Shown here piece after piece: positions 43,797-53,262 of a stretch of 64,000 nt of DNA. The stretch comes from Haliotis asinina (Eukaryota; Mollusca; Gastropoda; Lepetellida; Haliotidae). The notes below the pieces were generated by a model, which was not told the DNA's origin, ran no database searches, and saw nothing but the letters and a program-made list of their open reading frames with translations. Position numbers and translations under genes: made by a program. The stretch's first letter is position 1, and every line of letters begins with the position of its first letter. The DNA lies in NCBI RefSeq assembly GCF_037392515.1, contig NC_090295.1, forward strand, positions 22,980,501-23,044,500, written 5' to 3'.

Positions 43797-44414
43797 TTAA
43801 CGTGAACCGCCTACGATCTCTTTGGTGTTCATAATAAAGGCTTGCTGGGCTTTTTGTATTCCCTGTGCTATGTACTTTTTTTTCTCATCCTCGCTGATAG
43901 CAGACTTACGAGACTTGGATCGAATATCTTGTTTCATTCCGTTATATTTTTTGAGTTCAGAGAGGATTGAACTAAACTCCTCTTCTGAGATCTTACTGTC
44001 AGAGAGTGCCGTGGAAATTCGCTCACTCACTGTGTTCAGCTTTGCTTCGGCCAGAACCCTGATCTCGTCGTGTTTCAATACCTTACGATTAAGTCTGCGT
44101 GATACTAACTTAAGCGCCAACCCTACCAACCCTGTCACCCCAGCCGTTATTTCAATACCTAGCACTATAGGTGCAGCCACGATGGTGGTTAACAACCCAA
44201 CGCCTGCCGCCCCTAGTCCCATGCTGGTTGCCATAAGGGTAGTGTCAGCCCCGTCCACGATATTGAAAGCTCTATTATATTTTTTACATAGTGCTTTCCG
44301 CGTGTCACGGTCTTGTTCTAGTTGGCGTTTCATATCACATAACTGCCTCAAGCGGAACCCATCTACGGTTTCCAACGTCTTCGCTACTTCCTCTACGACT
44401 GGGTACAGGCCCAT
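43797..44414 (-). CDS. Polinton A: 205-residue protein with hydrophobic hairpin
   Basis: First gene inside the left end, minus strand. Charged helical N-terminus (GFRLRQLCDMKRQLEQD), then two Gly/Ala-rich hydrophobic stretches at about residues 61-80 and 84-104 (GLGAAGVGLLTTIVAAPIVL), then a Lys/Glu-rich helical end. Likely membrane-inserting virion or packaging accessory protein; no family recognised. About 93% identical by eye to the B copy (14 differences). Confidence 0.6.
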   Translation of the reverse strand: MGLYPVVEEVAKTLETVDGFRLRQLCDMKRQLEQDRDTRKALCKKYNRAFNIVDGADTTLMATSMGLGAAGVGLLTTIVAAPIVLGIEITAGVTGLVGLALKLVSRRLNRKVLKHDEIRVLAEAKLNTVSERISTALSDSKISEEEFSSILSELKKYNGMKQDIRSKSRKSAISEDEKKKYIAQGIQKAQQAFIMNTKEIVGGSR

Positions 44415-44415
44415 C

Positions 44416-45081
44416 CTATAATGTATATTTTGAAAGATATTTTAATTGGGGTTCAGTTAATATTCTATCAATGTATTTGAAGTCTATAAGTTCTAGACTG
44501 TTAGTCAGGGTAATAGGTGAGAGGCTAATAGGATTTATTGGTATAGAATGAACCCCACTGAGGCTTATTAAGCGGTTTATAGGACCCGTGGTATCCTGTT
44601 GTATAACAATACGACAATATTCGCCTTTGTGTATGCTAAACCAGCCTATTGCCACCCCGGGTAAAATTTGGTGTCTTATTGGGCGGTCTCCATTGTCTGA
44701 ATACTCAAAGAAGACTTCTATGATGAGTGTGAAAGGGGGGGTTATTATTTCAGGATTACTAAATGTTAATTTATTTTCGAATGGAGCCGATAACCCATTT
44801 ATGCTACTTCTTATTAATGTCCTCTCCGGAATGAAATCCCCGACCCAGATACCGTTATTCCTAATCTTAGAGATACGCCCCACTTCAGTTAATGTGATAT
44901 AAGGTGAGGTGGGTGTTAAGTTGAGCAGCCATTTAGGCTCTTTAAAATCTAATAACGACACCCGTTTGTACACGTTGTCTTCGAATTGTAGGATGTATAA
45001 TTCACCTTCCTCACCAGGCTGATCGAATCCCTCTGTATCTCCCAGGTCGTTAAGTGTAGTGTTGGGATGATGACTAGTCAT
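44416..45081 (-). CDS. Polinton A: variable 221-residue protein
   Basis: N-terminal module LNDLGDTEGFDQPGEE is shared with the neighbouring 303-residue protein. The rest is beta-rich looking, with LTPTSP, GIWVGDFIPE, HQILPGV and YCRIVIQQDT as islands conserved with the B copy. The two copies are only about two-thirds identical although their neighbours are 93-98% identical. A fixed N-terminal module plus a variable body suggests a fibre- or spike-like surface protein; that is inference. Confidence 0.55.
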   Translation of the reverse strand: MTSHHPNTTLNDLGDTEGFDQPGEEGELYILQFEDNVYKRVSLLDFKEPKWLLNLTPTSPYITLTEVGRISKIRNNGIWVGDFIPERTLIRSSINGLSAPFENKLTFSNPEIITPPFTLIIEVFFEYSDNGDRPIRHQILPGVAIGWFSIHKGEYCRIVIQQDTTGPINRLISLSGVHSIPINPISLSPITLTNSLELIDFKYIDRILTEPQLKYLSKYTL

Positions 45082-45091
45082 TATTATACTA

Positions 45092-46003
45092 TTACGATAT
45101 AATTTCCAACTGGTTTTCTGATAATAATTCAGGGGTTAACTTAATACCCATGAAGTGTATGTTGTCAGGCAGGAAGATATTGATTAGTGATATCTTATTT
45201 TCTACGATCACGTTGACCCCCTGCAGACTGGTCTTGGAGTCGACACCCACCCGCACGTAAACGTTGCAAACTTGATACTGGTGACGTTTCACCCACCCGA
45301 GTTTGATCCCCTTCACGATCTCAACATCATTCACCGATGGTTCCCCTAGGTAGACTTTGATGAACAGTGTTGAGTTTGCCGGTAGACTCTCTAGTATCTT
45401 AACCACACCTTCGAATTCAGACACCAACTGCAATTTCACGTTTTGCATGGCCGGTTTACTCGATAGCATGTGGGCTGCTATAGTGTTGACTGGGCTGACG
45501 ACTATGCTACGCCTCTGAGTTGGGACGTAAGCCACGAGCAGGGTTCCATTGTTTACGACTTTGTTTAGGTGGTTGTCTTTGTTATCCGTGAACACGTAAG
45601 GGGAGACGAGTCTAATATTGAGAAACCATTTGTTATCGGGTAACAACACCCACTTGTCATCTTCGGTGAAGACGAGCATATGTGGTTTGTTTTTGACGAT
45701 GGTAGTGCTCTCAACATCGTCTAAATCGAACAGTTTACCTCCGAATGATGGGTATATTCTCCAGTTGTCATCACCGGTGTTGACGAGGGCGTACTTAGTG
45801 TTGGCTGTTGCTCCTGTGGTATCTATCATATCACTTAGGGCTCCACCGGAGGAGACTTCAACGCGTTTGTAAATGTTGTTTTTCAGTTGCAAGGCATACG
45901 ATTTACCATCTACTCCGGGAGCGTCGAAACCGCGTGTGTCTCCGAGGTCGGAGATCCCGATATTGACGCATTTTTTCACTCCGGGCCCTTGTGCGCTGGT
46001 CAT
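45092..46003 (-). CDS. Polinton A: 303-residue protein, paralog of the variable protein
   Basis: Begins with ISDLGDTRGFDAPGVDG and KNNIYKRV, the same module as its downstream neighbour. Beta-rich body with no known domain. About 98% identical to the B copy (six differences). Likely structural. Start codon lies two bases inside the end of the upstream penton-type gene, typical of the tight packing here. Confidence 0.55.
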   Translation of the reverse strand: MTSAQGPGVKKCVNIGISDLGDTRGFDAPGVDGKSYALQLKNNIYKRVEVSSGGALSDMIDTTGATANTKYALVNTGDDNWRIYPSFGGKLFDLDDVESTTIVKNKPHMLVFTEDDKWVLLPDNKWFLNIRLVSPYVFTDNKDNHLNKVVNNGTLLVAYVPTQRRSIVVSPVNTIAAHMLSSKPAMQNVKLQLVSEFEGVVKILESLPANSTLFIKVYLGEPSVNDVEIVKGIKLGWVKRHQYQVCNVYVRVGVDSKTSLQGVNVIVENKISLINIFLPDNIHFMGIKLTPELLSENQLEIIS

Positions 46004-46653
46004 GTTACGTGAAGCGTTAAGCTGAGGTATCCTATATTTACAGGATTATGATTTATATCTAACACCGATATTGTCAGCTCAGGTATGTTGCCCTGGGTTA
46101 ATCTCTTATACTGCCGTGGTGAAAATGACTCGGTTCTACCGTCGTTGAATTTCTCAGTTTTCACCGGCACTGCTCTCAATATAGTGGAAGGGTGACCTCC
46201 TTGAATGTTATACGTTGTGCTCACCTGACTGAGATGAATGTACAGCTCTCGGTACGGTACTAGGTCGGGTAACTTCGTGCCTGTGACGGTTGTTGTTGGT
46301 TTTATCTCGTCAGGAGACATACCGAGTATCCTTGCTAATGGTCGGCCGAGCCTCAAAGGGTTTATTCCATTGTTGATTAACACCACTGTACCGTTTGAGT
46401 CGTTCATCTTGAGTTCGGCTCCCAGGGGTTTGAAGACCTCGTCGTTTAGAGAGCACACGCTGTAGTAGCCGTCAGTTATCTGGCTGCGAGTTCCACTGAC
46501 GAACAGCTTATTGTTGCTGATATTAATGTTAGTCCATTGCGGTAGGTAGGTGATATCGCAGAGTGCGACTTCGAGTTGACCTGACGTGTTATCGATCGCG
46601 TGCGTCAGCTGAACGGCCTCACCGCTCGTTATTCCTGGAAGTGTTATGTACAT
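46000..46653 (-). CDS. Polinton A: 217-residue penton-type (minor capsid) candidate
   Basis: Starts MYITLPGITSGEAVQLTHAI; contains YRELYIHLSQVSTTYNIQGG and a beta-rich pattern. Size and character fit the single-jelly-roll minor capsid proteins known in Polintons, but the assignment is from general resemblance. Divergent from the next gene with only 29 bases between start codons. About 98% identical to the B copy. Confidence 0.5.
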   Translation of the reverse strand: MYITLPGITSGEAVQLTHAIDNTSGQLEVALCDITYLPQWTNINISNNKLFVSGTRSQITDGYYSVCSLNDEVFKPLGAELKMNDSNGTVVLINNGINPLRLGRPLARILGMSPDEIKPTTTVTGTKLPDLVPYRELYIHLSQVSTTYNIQGGHPSTILRAVPVKTEKFNDGRTESFSPRQYKRLTQGNIPELTISVLDINHNPVNIGYLSLTLHVT

Positions 46654-46682
46654 ATTATAATATATGAATTATAAATTATAAT
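46654..46682. promoter_or_regulatory. 29-bp bidirectional promoter (A)
   Basis: All-AT-like spacer between divergent start codons, attataatatatgaattat and so on, near-symmetric with attataat next to each ATG. An identical spacer is found in B at 50884-50912. Confidence 0.5.
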
Positions 46683-47643
46683 ATGGATTTAGCACACTTG
46701 AAAATCGTGGTGAATGCAGATGGTACGGGGTTTAAAACAACCTTTATTGATATCTTTGAAAAGTATGTTGTGTCTGTTAATAACGCGCAGGCGGTGGTAA
46801 ACTGGAATCAAAACCCAATGCAGTTTTGGCAGAACCAACTCAACTTTGCTGTGTGGTGTGCGACGACAGGGTCGGGTGTGAAACCAGACTACGGTATAGA
46901 CGAACTGAGTAAGGCGGTTATTTTGTTTCATATTTATTATCAAACGAGACGAATATTGAAGGAAATAAGTGCTCCTCTTCCCCAAGATAAAGCGTGGAGT
47001 ATGACGAATAACCCCTATGATAGACGCGCTTATGAACGTGTTTGTGGGGAGTTTGAGATTCCAACGAATAAAGACTTTCGCCTTCCTGGTGTGAACCATG
47101 GTCTCGGTATAGTTCTCGTGTACTTCTACAGGTCCGGAAAATATTATGCCGGTTCTAAAGATGGTTCATACAACCCACACCGTCATACATTTACAGGCCC
47201 CACAACGAATGAAAAGATCCATGTCAGCTGTATAAAACAAACCAGTCCTGATGCAGCCACAGCCTGGACTAAAATGATCTCAAAAACATCGAAAGGATTC
47301 ACTCGTGCTGGTACAATACGCTTGAACGACTCGATTCGAACGTACGTGTGGGCGCTGTTGGGTGCGCAGTCGATGACGCGTTCTAACATCCTCGGTAAGG
47401 GAACTGCTTACGACGCTCAGACACAATTCGTTTCCAACGTTGAGGATGCTATCAATTCTCCAGTTGATCTCCCGAGGGCCATCGACCGTTACCAAAACGT
47501 GTTAGAATACGCCAGATCGAAAGTCAATTACGTGTTCGGCGTGGGGTTATACATGGCTCCGAGTGATATGCAACTGAGAATAAAAAAAGTGGTGGGTTAT
47601 AACAACAAAATAGTCATAGCCACGGCGGACCAAAAGTTGGGTA
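46683..47643 (+). CDS. Polinton A: 389-residue-type protein, first portion before the B insertion
   Basis: Identical in all but one or two residues to the first 320 residues of the B gene at 50913. Element B is inserted here; the distal portion lies at 62170-62383. Family unknown; see the B entry. Confidence 0.7.
47639..47643. repeat. Target-site duplication, left of Polinton B
   Basis: gggta, repeated at 62170-62174. If the terminal T of the right end is counted with the duplication it becomes six bases, tgggta, the usual Polinton length. Confidence 0.8.
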
Positions 47644-47967
47644 AGTAGTATAGGGAATGATAGTCCGAAAACACTTTTCAAAAACCCCTCTAAAAAGCCT
47701 CATTTACTAAATGAGGCTTTGGTGGGACCATTAGCTCTTGCTATTATTGCCCCTACTACAAAGCCACGCCATCACGTTTACCGTGACTTGGCAGGCGGTA
47801 ACACTGTGCCGTACGGTACGATCAATAATTCTTCTCTTACAAACCCCCTACCCGGCCCATCCCTCAAGTAGTACAAGTTAGGTTCGTCGGCTTTCATATC
47901 CACTTTATCTATGTTGTAAGTTTTGACTGACCATATAGGATCGGTGGCTCGCTTACGGCTATCACCC
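47644..47967 (+). repeat. Left terminal inverted repeat of Polinton B
   Basis: AGTAGTATAGGGAATGATAG onward; matches the complement of 61846-62169 with about four differences. Contains a perfect 13-base-arm hairpin at 47694-47720. Confidence 0.95.
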
Positions 47968-47996
47968 CTATGTTATGTTTATATCGATGAAACAGT

Positions 47997-48614
47997 TTAA
48001 CGTGAACCGCCTACGATCTCTTTGGTGTTCATAATAAAGGCTTGCTGGGCTTTTTGTATTCCCTGTGCTATGTACTTTTTTTTCTCATCCTCGCTGATAG
48101 CAGACTTACGAGACTTGGATCGAATATCTTGTTTCATTCCGTTATATTTTGTGAGTTCAGAGAGGATTGAACGAAACTCCTCTTCTGAGATCTTACTGTC
48201 AGAGAGTGCCGTGGAAATACGCTCACTAACTGTGTTCAGCTTTGCTTCAGCCAGAACCCTGATCTCGTCGTGTTTCAATGCCTTACGATGCAGTCTGCGT
48301 GATACCAACTTAAGCGTCAACCCTAACACCCCCGCTATCCCAGCTGTTATTTCAAAACCTAGCACTATAGGTGCAGCCACGATGGTGGTTAACAACCCAA
48401 CGCCTGCCGCCCCTAGTCCCATGCTGGTTGTAATAAGGATAGTGTCAGCCCCGTCTACGATATTGAAAGCTCTATTATATTTTTTACATAGTGCTTTCCG
48501 CGTGTCACGGTCTTGTTCTAGTTGGCGTTTCACATCACATAACTGCCTCAAACGGAACCCATCTACGGTTTCCAGCGTCTTCGCTACTTCCTCTACGACT
48601 GGGTACAGACCCAT
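47997..48614 (-). CDS. Polinton B: 205-residue protein with hydrophobic hairpin
   Basis: Counterpart of the 43797 gene: helical charged N-terminus, two Gly/Ala-rich hydrophobic segments near residues 61-104, helical Lys/Glu-rich end (KKKYIAQGIQKAQQAF). Its stop is 30 bases inside the terminal repeat boundary. Role unknown; membrane association is inferred. Confidence 0.6.
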   Translation of the reverse strand: MGLYPVVEEVAKTLETVDGFRLRQLCDVKRQLEQDRDTRKALCKKYNRAFNIVDGADTILITTSMGLGAAGVGLLTTIVAAPIVLGFEITAGIAGVLGLTLKLVSRRLHRKALKHDEIRVLAEAKLNTVSERISTALSDSKISEEEFRSILSELTKYNGMKQDIRSKSRKSAISEDEKKKYIAQGIQKAQQAFIMNTKEIVGGSR

Positions 48615-48615
48615 C

Positions 48616-49311
48616 CTATAATATATATTTTGAAAGATTTTTTAATTGGGTTTCAATTAAAAGTCTATCAATGAATTTGAAGTCTACAAGTTCTAGACCA
48701 CTAGTCAGGGAAATAGGTGAGAGGTAAATAAAATCTCTTGTTGAAACATAAACCCCACTGAGGCTTATTAAGTAGTTTATAGGACCCCCGTGGGTATCCT
48801 GTTGTATAACAATACGACAATATTGGTTTATGTGTTCTTTAGCCCAGTGTATTGACACCCCGGGTAAAATTTGGTGTGATATTGGGATGGTTATATAGAA
48901 AGACGTAAAGAAGACTTCTATGATGAGGGTGGAAGGGGAGAATATCTCAAGCTGCCTTTCGTGTAAATAACTACTGCTAAATTTTAATTTATTGTCTGGA
49001 TGAGCCCTTAACCCATTTTTTTCGTAACTAATAGATTCTGTGTTTACTAATGTATTCTCCGGAATGAAATCCCCGGGCCAGATACCGTTGTTCCTAATCT
49101 TAGAGATATACCCATTATTTAATATCATATTAGGTGAGGTGGGTGTTAAGTTGATCAGCCATTTAGGTTTTTTAAAATCTGGTAACGGCACCCGTCTGTA
49201 CACGTTGTCTTTGAAGTGTAGGATGTAGAATTCATCTTCCTCACCAGGCTGATCGAATCCCTCCGTATCTCCTAGGTCGTTAAGTGTAGTGTTGGGACGA
49301 TGACTAGTCAT
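48616..49311 (-). CDS. Polinton B: variable 231-residue protein
   Basis: Same N-terminal module (LNDLGDTEGFDQPGEE) as the A copy; longer body with an extra segment around residues 85-115. Only about two-thirds identical to the A copy, with the second half least alike, whereas flanking genes are nearly identical. Possibly a receptor-facing surface protein; this rests on the variation pattern only. Confidence 0.55.
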   Translation of the reverse strand: MTSHRPNTTLNDLGDTEGFDQPGEEDEFYILHFKDNVYRRVPLPDFKKPKWLINLTPTSPNMILNNGYISKIRNNGIWPGDFIPENTLVNTESISYEKNGLRAHPDNKLKFSSSYLHERQLEIFSPSTLIIEVFFTSFYITIPISHQILPGVSIHWAKEHINQYCRIVIQQDTHGGPINYLISLSGVYVSTRDFIYLSPISLTSGLELVDFKFIDRLLIETQLKNLSKYIL

Positions 49312-49321
49312 TATTATACTA

Positions 49322-50233
49322 TTACGATATAATTTCCAACTGGTTTTCTGATAATAATTCAGGGGTTAACTTTATACCCATGAAGTGTATGTTGTCAGGC
49401 AGGAAGATATTGATTAGTGATATCTTGTTTTCTACGATCACGTTGACCCCCTGCAGACTGGTCTTGGAGTCGACACCCACCCGCACGTAAACGTTGCAAA
49501 CTTGAAACTGGTGTCGTTTCACCCACCCGAGTTTGATCCCCTTCACGATCTCAACATCATTCCCCGATGGTTCCCCTAGGTAGACTTTGATGAACAGTGT
49601 TGAGTTTGCCGGTAGACTCTCTAGTATCTTAACCACACCTTCGAATTCAGACACCAACTGCAATTTCACGTTTTGCATGGCCGGTTTACTCGATAGCATG
49701 TGGGCTGCTATAGTGTTGACTGGGCTGACGACTATGCTACGTCTCTGAGTTGGGACGTAAGCCACGAGCAGGGTTCCATTGTTCACGACTTTGTTTAGGT
49801 GGTTGTCTTTGTTATCCGTGAACACGTAAGGGGAGACGAGTCTAATATTGAGAAACCATTTGTTATCGGGTAACAACACCCACTTGTCATCTTCGGTGAA
49901 GACGAGCATATATGGTTTGTTTTTGACGACGGTAGTGCTCTCAACATCGTCTAAGTCGAACAGTTTACCTCCGAATGATGGGTATATTCTCCAGTTGTCA
50001 TCACCGGTGTTGACGAGGGCGTACTTAGTGTTGGCTGTTGCCCCTGTGGTATCTATCATATCACTTAGGGCTCCACCGGAGGGGATTTCAACGCGTTTGT
50101 AAATGTTGTTTTTTAGTTGCAAGGCGTACGATTTACCATCTACTCCGGGAGCGTCGAAACCGCGTGTGTCTCCGAGGTCGGAGATCCCGATATTGACACA
50201 TTTTTTCACTCCGGGCCCTTGTGCGCTGGTCAT
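49322..50233 (-). CDS. Polinton B: 303-residue protein, paralog of the variable protein
   Basis: N-terminal ISDLGDTRGFDAPGVDG module shared with the variable protein; middle blocks DDNWRIYPSFGGKLFDLDD and KWVLLPDNKWFLNIRL. No family recognised; likely structural. Almost unchanged relative to A, unlike its neighbour. Confidence 0.55.
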   Translation of the reverse strand: MTSAQGPGVKKCVNIGISDLGDTRGFDAPGVDGKSYALQLKNNIYKRVEIPSGGALSDMIDTTGATANTKYALVNTGDDNWRIYPSFGGKLFDLDDVESTTVVKNKPYMLVFTEDDKWVLLPDNKWFLNIRLVSPYVFTDNKDNHLNKVVNNGTLLVAYVPTQRRSIVVSPVNTIAAHMLSSKPAMQNVKLQLVSEFEGVVKILESLPANSTLFIKVYLGEPSGNDVEIVKGIKLGWVKRHQFQVCNVYVRVGVDSKTSLQGVNVIVENKISLINIFLPDNIHFMGIKLTPELLSENQLEIIS

Positions 50234-50883
50234 GTTACATGAAGTGTTAAGCTGAGGTATCCTATATTTACAGGATTATGATTTATATCTAACACCGATA
50301 TTGTCAGCTCAGGTATGTTGCCCTGGGTTAATCTCTTATACTGCCGTGGTGAAAACGACTCGGTTCTACCGTCGTTGAATTTCTCAGTTTTCACCGGCAC
50401 TGCTCTCAGTATAGTGGAAGGGTGGCCTCCTTGAATGTTATACGTTGTGCTCACCTGACCGAGATGAATGTATAGCTCTCGGTACGGTACTAGTTCGGGT
50501 AACTTCGTGCCTGTGACGGTTGTTGTTGGTTTTATCTCGTCAGGAGACATACCGAGTATCCTCGCTAATGGTCGGCCGAGCCTCAAGGAGGTTCTTCCAT
50601 TGTTGATTAACACCACTGTACCGTTTGAGTCGTTCATTTTGAGTTCGGCTCCCAGGGGTTTGAAGACCTCGTCGTTTAGAGAGCACACGCTGTAGTAGCC
50701 GTCAGTTATCTGGCTGCGAGTTCCACTGACGAACAGCTTATTGTTGCTGATATTAATGTTAGTCCATTGCGGTAGGTAGGTGATATCGCAGAGTGCGACT
50801 TCGAGTTGACCTGACGTGTTATCGATCGCGTGCGTCAGCTGAACGGCCTCACCGCTCGTTATTCCTGGAAGTGTTATGTACAT
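50230..50883 (-). CDS. Polinton B: 217-residue penton-type candidate
   Basis: Same protein as at 46000 with five differences. Beta-rich, with YRELYIHLGQVSTTYNIQGG. Overlaps the next gene by four bases (start inside stop). Confidence 0.5.
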   Translation of the reverse strand: MYITLPGITSGEAVQLTHAIDNTSGQLEVALCDITYLPQWTNINISNNKLFVSGTRSQITDGYYSVCSLNDEVFKPLGAELKMNDSNGTVVLINNGRTSLRLGRPLARILGMSPDEIKPTTTVTGTKLPELVPYRELYIHLGQVSTTYNIQGGHPSTILRAVPVKTEKFNDGRTESFSPRQYKRLTQGNIPELTISVLDINHNPVNIGYLSLTLHVT

Positions 50884-50912
50884 ATTATAATATATGAATT
50901 ATAAATTATAAT
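50884..50912. promoter_or_regulatory. 29-bp bidirectional promoter (B)
   Basis: Same AT-only spacer as in A (attataatata near each start codon). It must serve both divergent genes, since no other space exists. Confidence 0.5.
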
Positions 50913-52082
50913 ATGGATTTAGCACACTTGAAAATCGTGGTGAATGCAGATGGTACGGGGTTTAAAACAACCTTTATTGATATCTTTGAAAAGTATGTCG
51001 TGTCCGTTAATAACGCGCAGGCGGTGGTAAACTGGAATCAAAACCCAATGCAGTTTTGGCAGAACCAACTCAACTTTGCTGTGTGGTGTGCGACGACAGG
51101 GTCGGGTGTGAAACCAGACTACGGTATAGACGAACTGAGTAAGGCGGTTATTTTGTTTCATATTTATTATCAAACGAGACGAATATTGAAGGAAATAAGT
51201 GCTCCTCTTCCCCAAGATAAAGCGTGGAGTATGACGAATAACCCCTATGATAGACGCGCTTATGAACGTGTTTGTGGGGAGTTTGAGATTCCAACGAATA
51301 AAGACTTTCGCCTTCCTGGTGTGAACCATGGTCTCGGTATAGTTCTCGTGTACTTCTACAGGTCCGGAAAATATTATGCCGGTTCTAAAGATGGTTCATA
51401 CAACCCAAACCGGCATACATTTACAGGCCCCACAACGAATGAAAAGATCCATGTCAGCTGTATAAAGCAAACCAGTCCTGATGCAGCCACAGCCTGGACT
51501 AAAATGATCTCAAAAACATCGAAAGGATTCACTCGTGCTGGTACAATACGCTTGAACGACTCGATTCGAACGTACGTGTGGGCGCTGTTGGGTGCGCAGT
51601 CGATGACGCGTTCCAACATCCTCGGTAAGGGAACTGCTTACGACGCTCAGACACAATTCGTTTCCAACGTTGAGGATGCTATCAATTCTCCAGTTGATCT
51701 CCCGAGGGCCATCGACCGTTACCAAAACGTGTTAGAATACGCCAGATCGAAAGTCAATTACGTGTTCGGCGTGGGGTTGTACATGGCTCCGAGTGATATG
51801 CAACTGAGAATAAAAAAAGTGGTGGGTTATAACAACAAAATAGTCATAGCCACGGCGGACCAAAAGTTGGGTATCAACCCCGATATTAACACCCCCTATA
51901 TCCCACACATCCCACCACGTGAAAAGGGTATAGTGGCGCCACCCCCGGAGCCTAAAGTTCATGTGGAGGTACCCCCGGGGGGTGTGGGGGAAACCCCCAC
52001 CTATCAGCAGCATATTGATAATAAAACAGCCTTAGTGATTGGTGGGGTAACTTTGGGACTTATTTGGTTAAAGATTTCTTAG
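50913..52082 (+). CDS. Polinton B: 389-residue protein with C-terminal membrane anchor
   Basis: Starts MDLAHLKIVVNADGTGFKTT. Helical globular part to about residue 320 (FWQNQLNFAVWCATTGSG, YDRRAYERVCGEFEIP), then a Pro-rich linker (PPREKGIVAPPPEPKVHVEV) and a final hydrophobic segment TALVIGGVTLGLIWLKIS. Family unknown to me; single-span tail suggests a membrane-linked virion protein. Ends tail to tail with the next minus-strand gene, overlapping by 23 bases. Confidence 0.65.
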   Translation: MDLAHLKIVVNADGTGFKTTFIDIFEKYVVSVNNAQAVVNWNQNPMQFWQNQLNFAVWCATTGSGVKPDYGIDELSKAVILFHIYYQTRRILKEISAPLPQDKAWSMTNNPYDRRAYERVCGEFEIPTNKDFRLPGVNHGLGIVLVYFYRSGKYYAGSKDGSYNPNRHTFTGPTTNEKIHVSCIKQTSPDAATAWTKMISKTSKGFTRAGTIRLNDSIRTYVWALLGAQSMTRSNILGKGTAYDAQTQFVSNVEDAINSPVDLPRAIDRYQNVLEYARSKVNYVFGVGLYMAPSDMQLRIKKVVGYNNKIVIATADQKLGINPDINTPYIPHIPPREKGIVAPPPEPKVHVEVPPGGVGETPTYQQHIDNKTALVIGGVTLGLIWLKIS

Positions 52083-53229
52083 CCGCTACGTACACCAGAC
52101 CCGCCACGGCGACGATGGCTGCCCACAGGTTTTGACTGAGCCACATGGCAGTTTTAGACAGAGCGCTCAACAACCACGAGACGATGCTACCCAGTATGCC
52201 GGGAAGGGCTTCGGCGGCTTTACCAGCCAGTTTAGCTAGGCCTTCCCCGAGTTTTTTGATCCAGTCTTTAACACCACCACCACCGCCTGGAGTTCCACCG
52301 CCGGCACTTGGGGGTGTGGGGGCACCCCCCACCAGTGACACCACCAAGGTTGATATGATGAAACCCAATGCAGTCAGAATGCTGGCGATGGTGATCCCTT
52401 GCTCCCGGAACAATATCCGAATCCTGTTGGCTAAAGTTGTATCTTCATTCAGTATTCTATCGATTGTTTCCCGAATGCGACTGATCTGGGATCGAAGATG
52501 TTCACGATTCGAGGAAGCGGCTTCCAATCGTGTACGTCTCTCGTCTTCTAAATCGCGTAGTCGTTCATTGATACGATTCTTCATATCATCGTCGTCAGTT
52601 TCGGTGAGTTTGGTTTTTTCCCTAGCGATGTGCTCGTCGATTTCGTTCAGTTTCCCCATGTTGTTCACGAGTTCTCCACGCACGCGTTTCACGGCTTCGT
52701 CTAAGCCGTACAGTTCCCTTACCGGAAAGTCAAACCCCGGTAACGGTTTGTCCCAGTAGGTGCTCAACAGTTTTTCTATGCTGTCCGAGGCTTCTGTAGC
52801 ACGCTCTGGCGTCATTTCATCTATAGTGGTGAGGTGGGATCTGGTAGCTTGCAGATCTTCTTTAACGATCTTAGGTATTGCACCACCGTAATCACGCATG
52901 TTTAGATGTTCACGGATAAATTCAGCACCACCATTGCGGCTGGCTAGAGTTGACAAGGCCAGTGGTTTTTTATTGATCTTGTTAAAGAGGTCAACCCCTG
53001 GGGCAGACTTAAGACGTAGAACACCCTTTGTATCAACAAAAAAATTCTTATGGTATATACCCTGGGGTTCAACGTAGTTTTTATCGCTTTTTAAACTTTT
53101 GTAATAATCATTTACCGTTGTTTCCAAGAGTTCTTGGCTCAATGGTGAACTAGTAAATGAGGTCTCCTGCTCATCAGATGCCTGGGCACTAGCGCCCCGC
53201 ATATCATCCATAGGTATGTCTTCATCCAT
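52060..53229 (-). CDS. Polinton B: 389-residue coiled-coil protein with two hydrophobic segments
   Basis: Acidic N-terminus (MDEDIPMDDM), globular part, then a long charged coiled coil at about residues 185-260 (EHIAREKTKLTETDDDDMKN), a hydrophobic stretch (ASILTALGFIISTLVVSLVG), a Gly-rich linker and a C-terminal hydrophobic segment (LWAAIVAVAGLVYVAAKKS). Unrecognised; likely a virion-interior or membrane-active structural protein. Shares a 33-base divergent promoter with the capsid gene. Confidence 0.6.
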   Translation of the reverse strand: MDEDIPMDDMRGASAQASDEQETSFTSSPLSQELLETTVNDYYKSLKSDKNYVEPQGIYHKNFFVDTKGVLRLKSAPGVDLFNKINKKPLALSTLASRNGGAEFIREHLNMRDYGGAIPKIVKEDLQATRSHLTTIDEMTPERATEASDSIEKLLSTYWDKPLPGFDFPVRELYGLDEAVKRVRGELVNNMGKLNEIDEHIAREKTKLTETDDDDMKNRINERLRDLEDERRTRLEAASSNREHLRSQISRIRETIDRILNEDTTLANRIRILFREQGITIASILTALGFIISTLVVSLVGGAPTPPSAGGGTPGGGGGVKDWIKKLGEGLAKLAGKAAEALPGILGSIVSWLLSALSKTAMWLSQNLWAAIVAVAGLVYVAAKKSLTK

Positions 53230-53262
53230 TAGTATTTAAATATATTTTATTTATATATAACA
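53230..53262. promoter_or_regulatory. 33-bp bidirectional promoter for capsid gene (B)
   Basis: tagtatttaaatatatttta then tttatatataaca between divergent starts; TATA-like words in both directions. Same in the A copy at 63531-63563. Confidence 0.5.

Noticed and set aside
43822-44421. 199-codon frame antisense to the 205-residue Polinton protein, also at 48022-48621
   Set aside because: Exact antisense shadow; the minus-strand frame has helical and hydrophobic organisation and a promoter-like leader.
52145-52759. 204-codon plus-strand frame, also at 62446-63060
   Set aside because: Shadow of the coiled-coil gene; Ser/Arg-rich reverse of a charged coiled coil.
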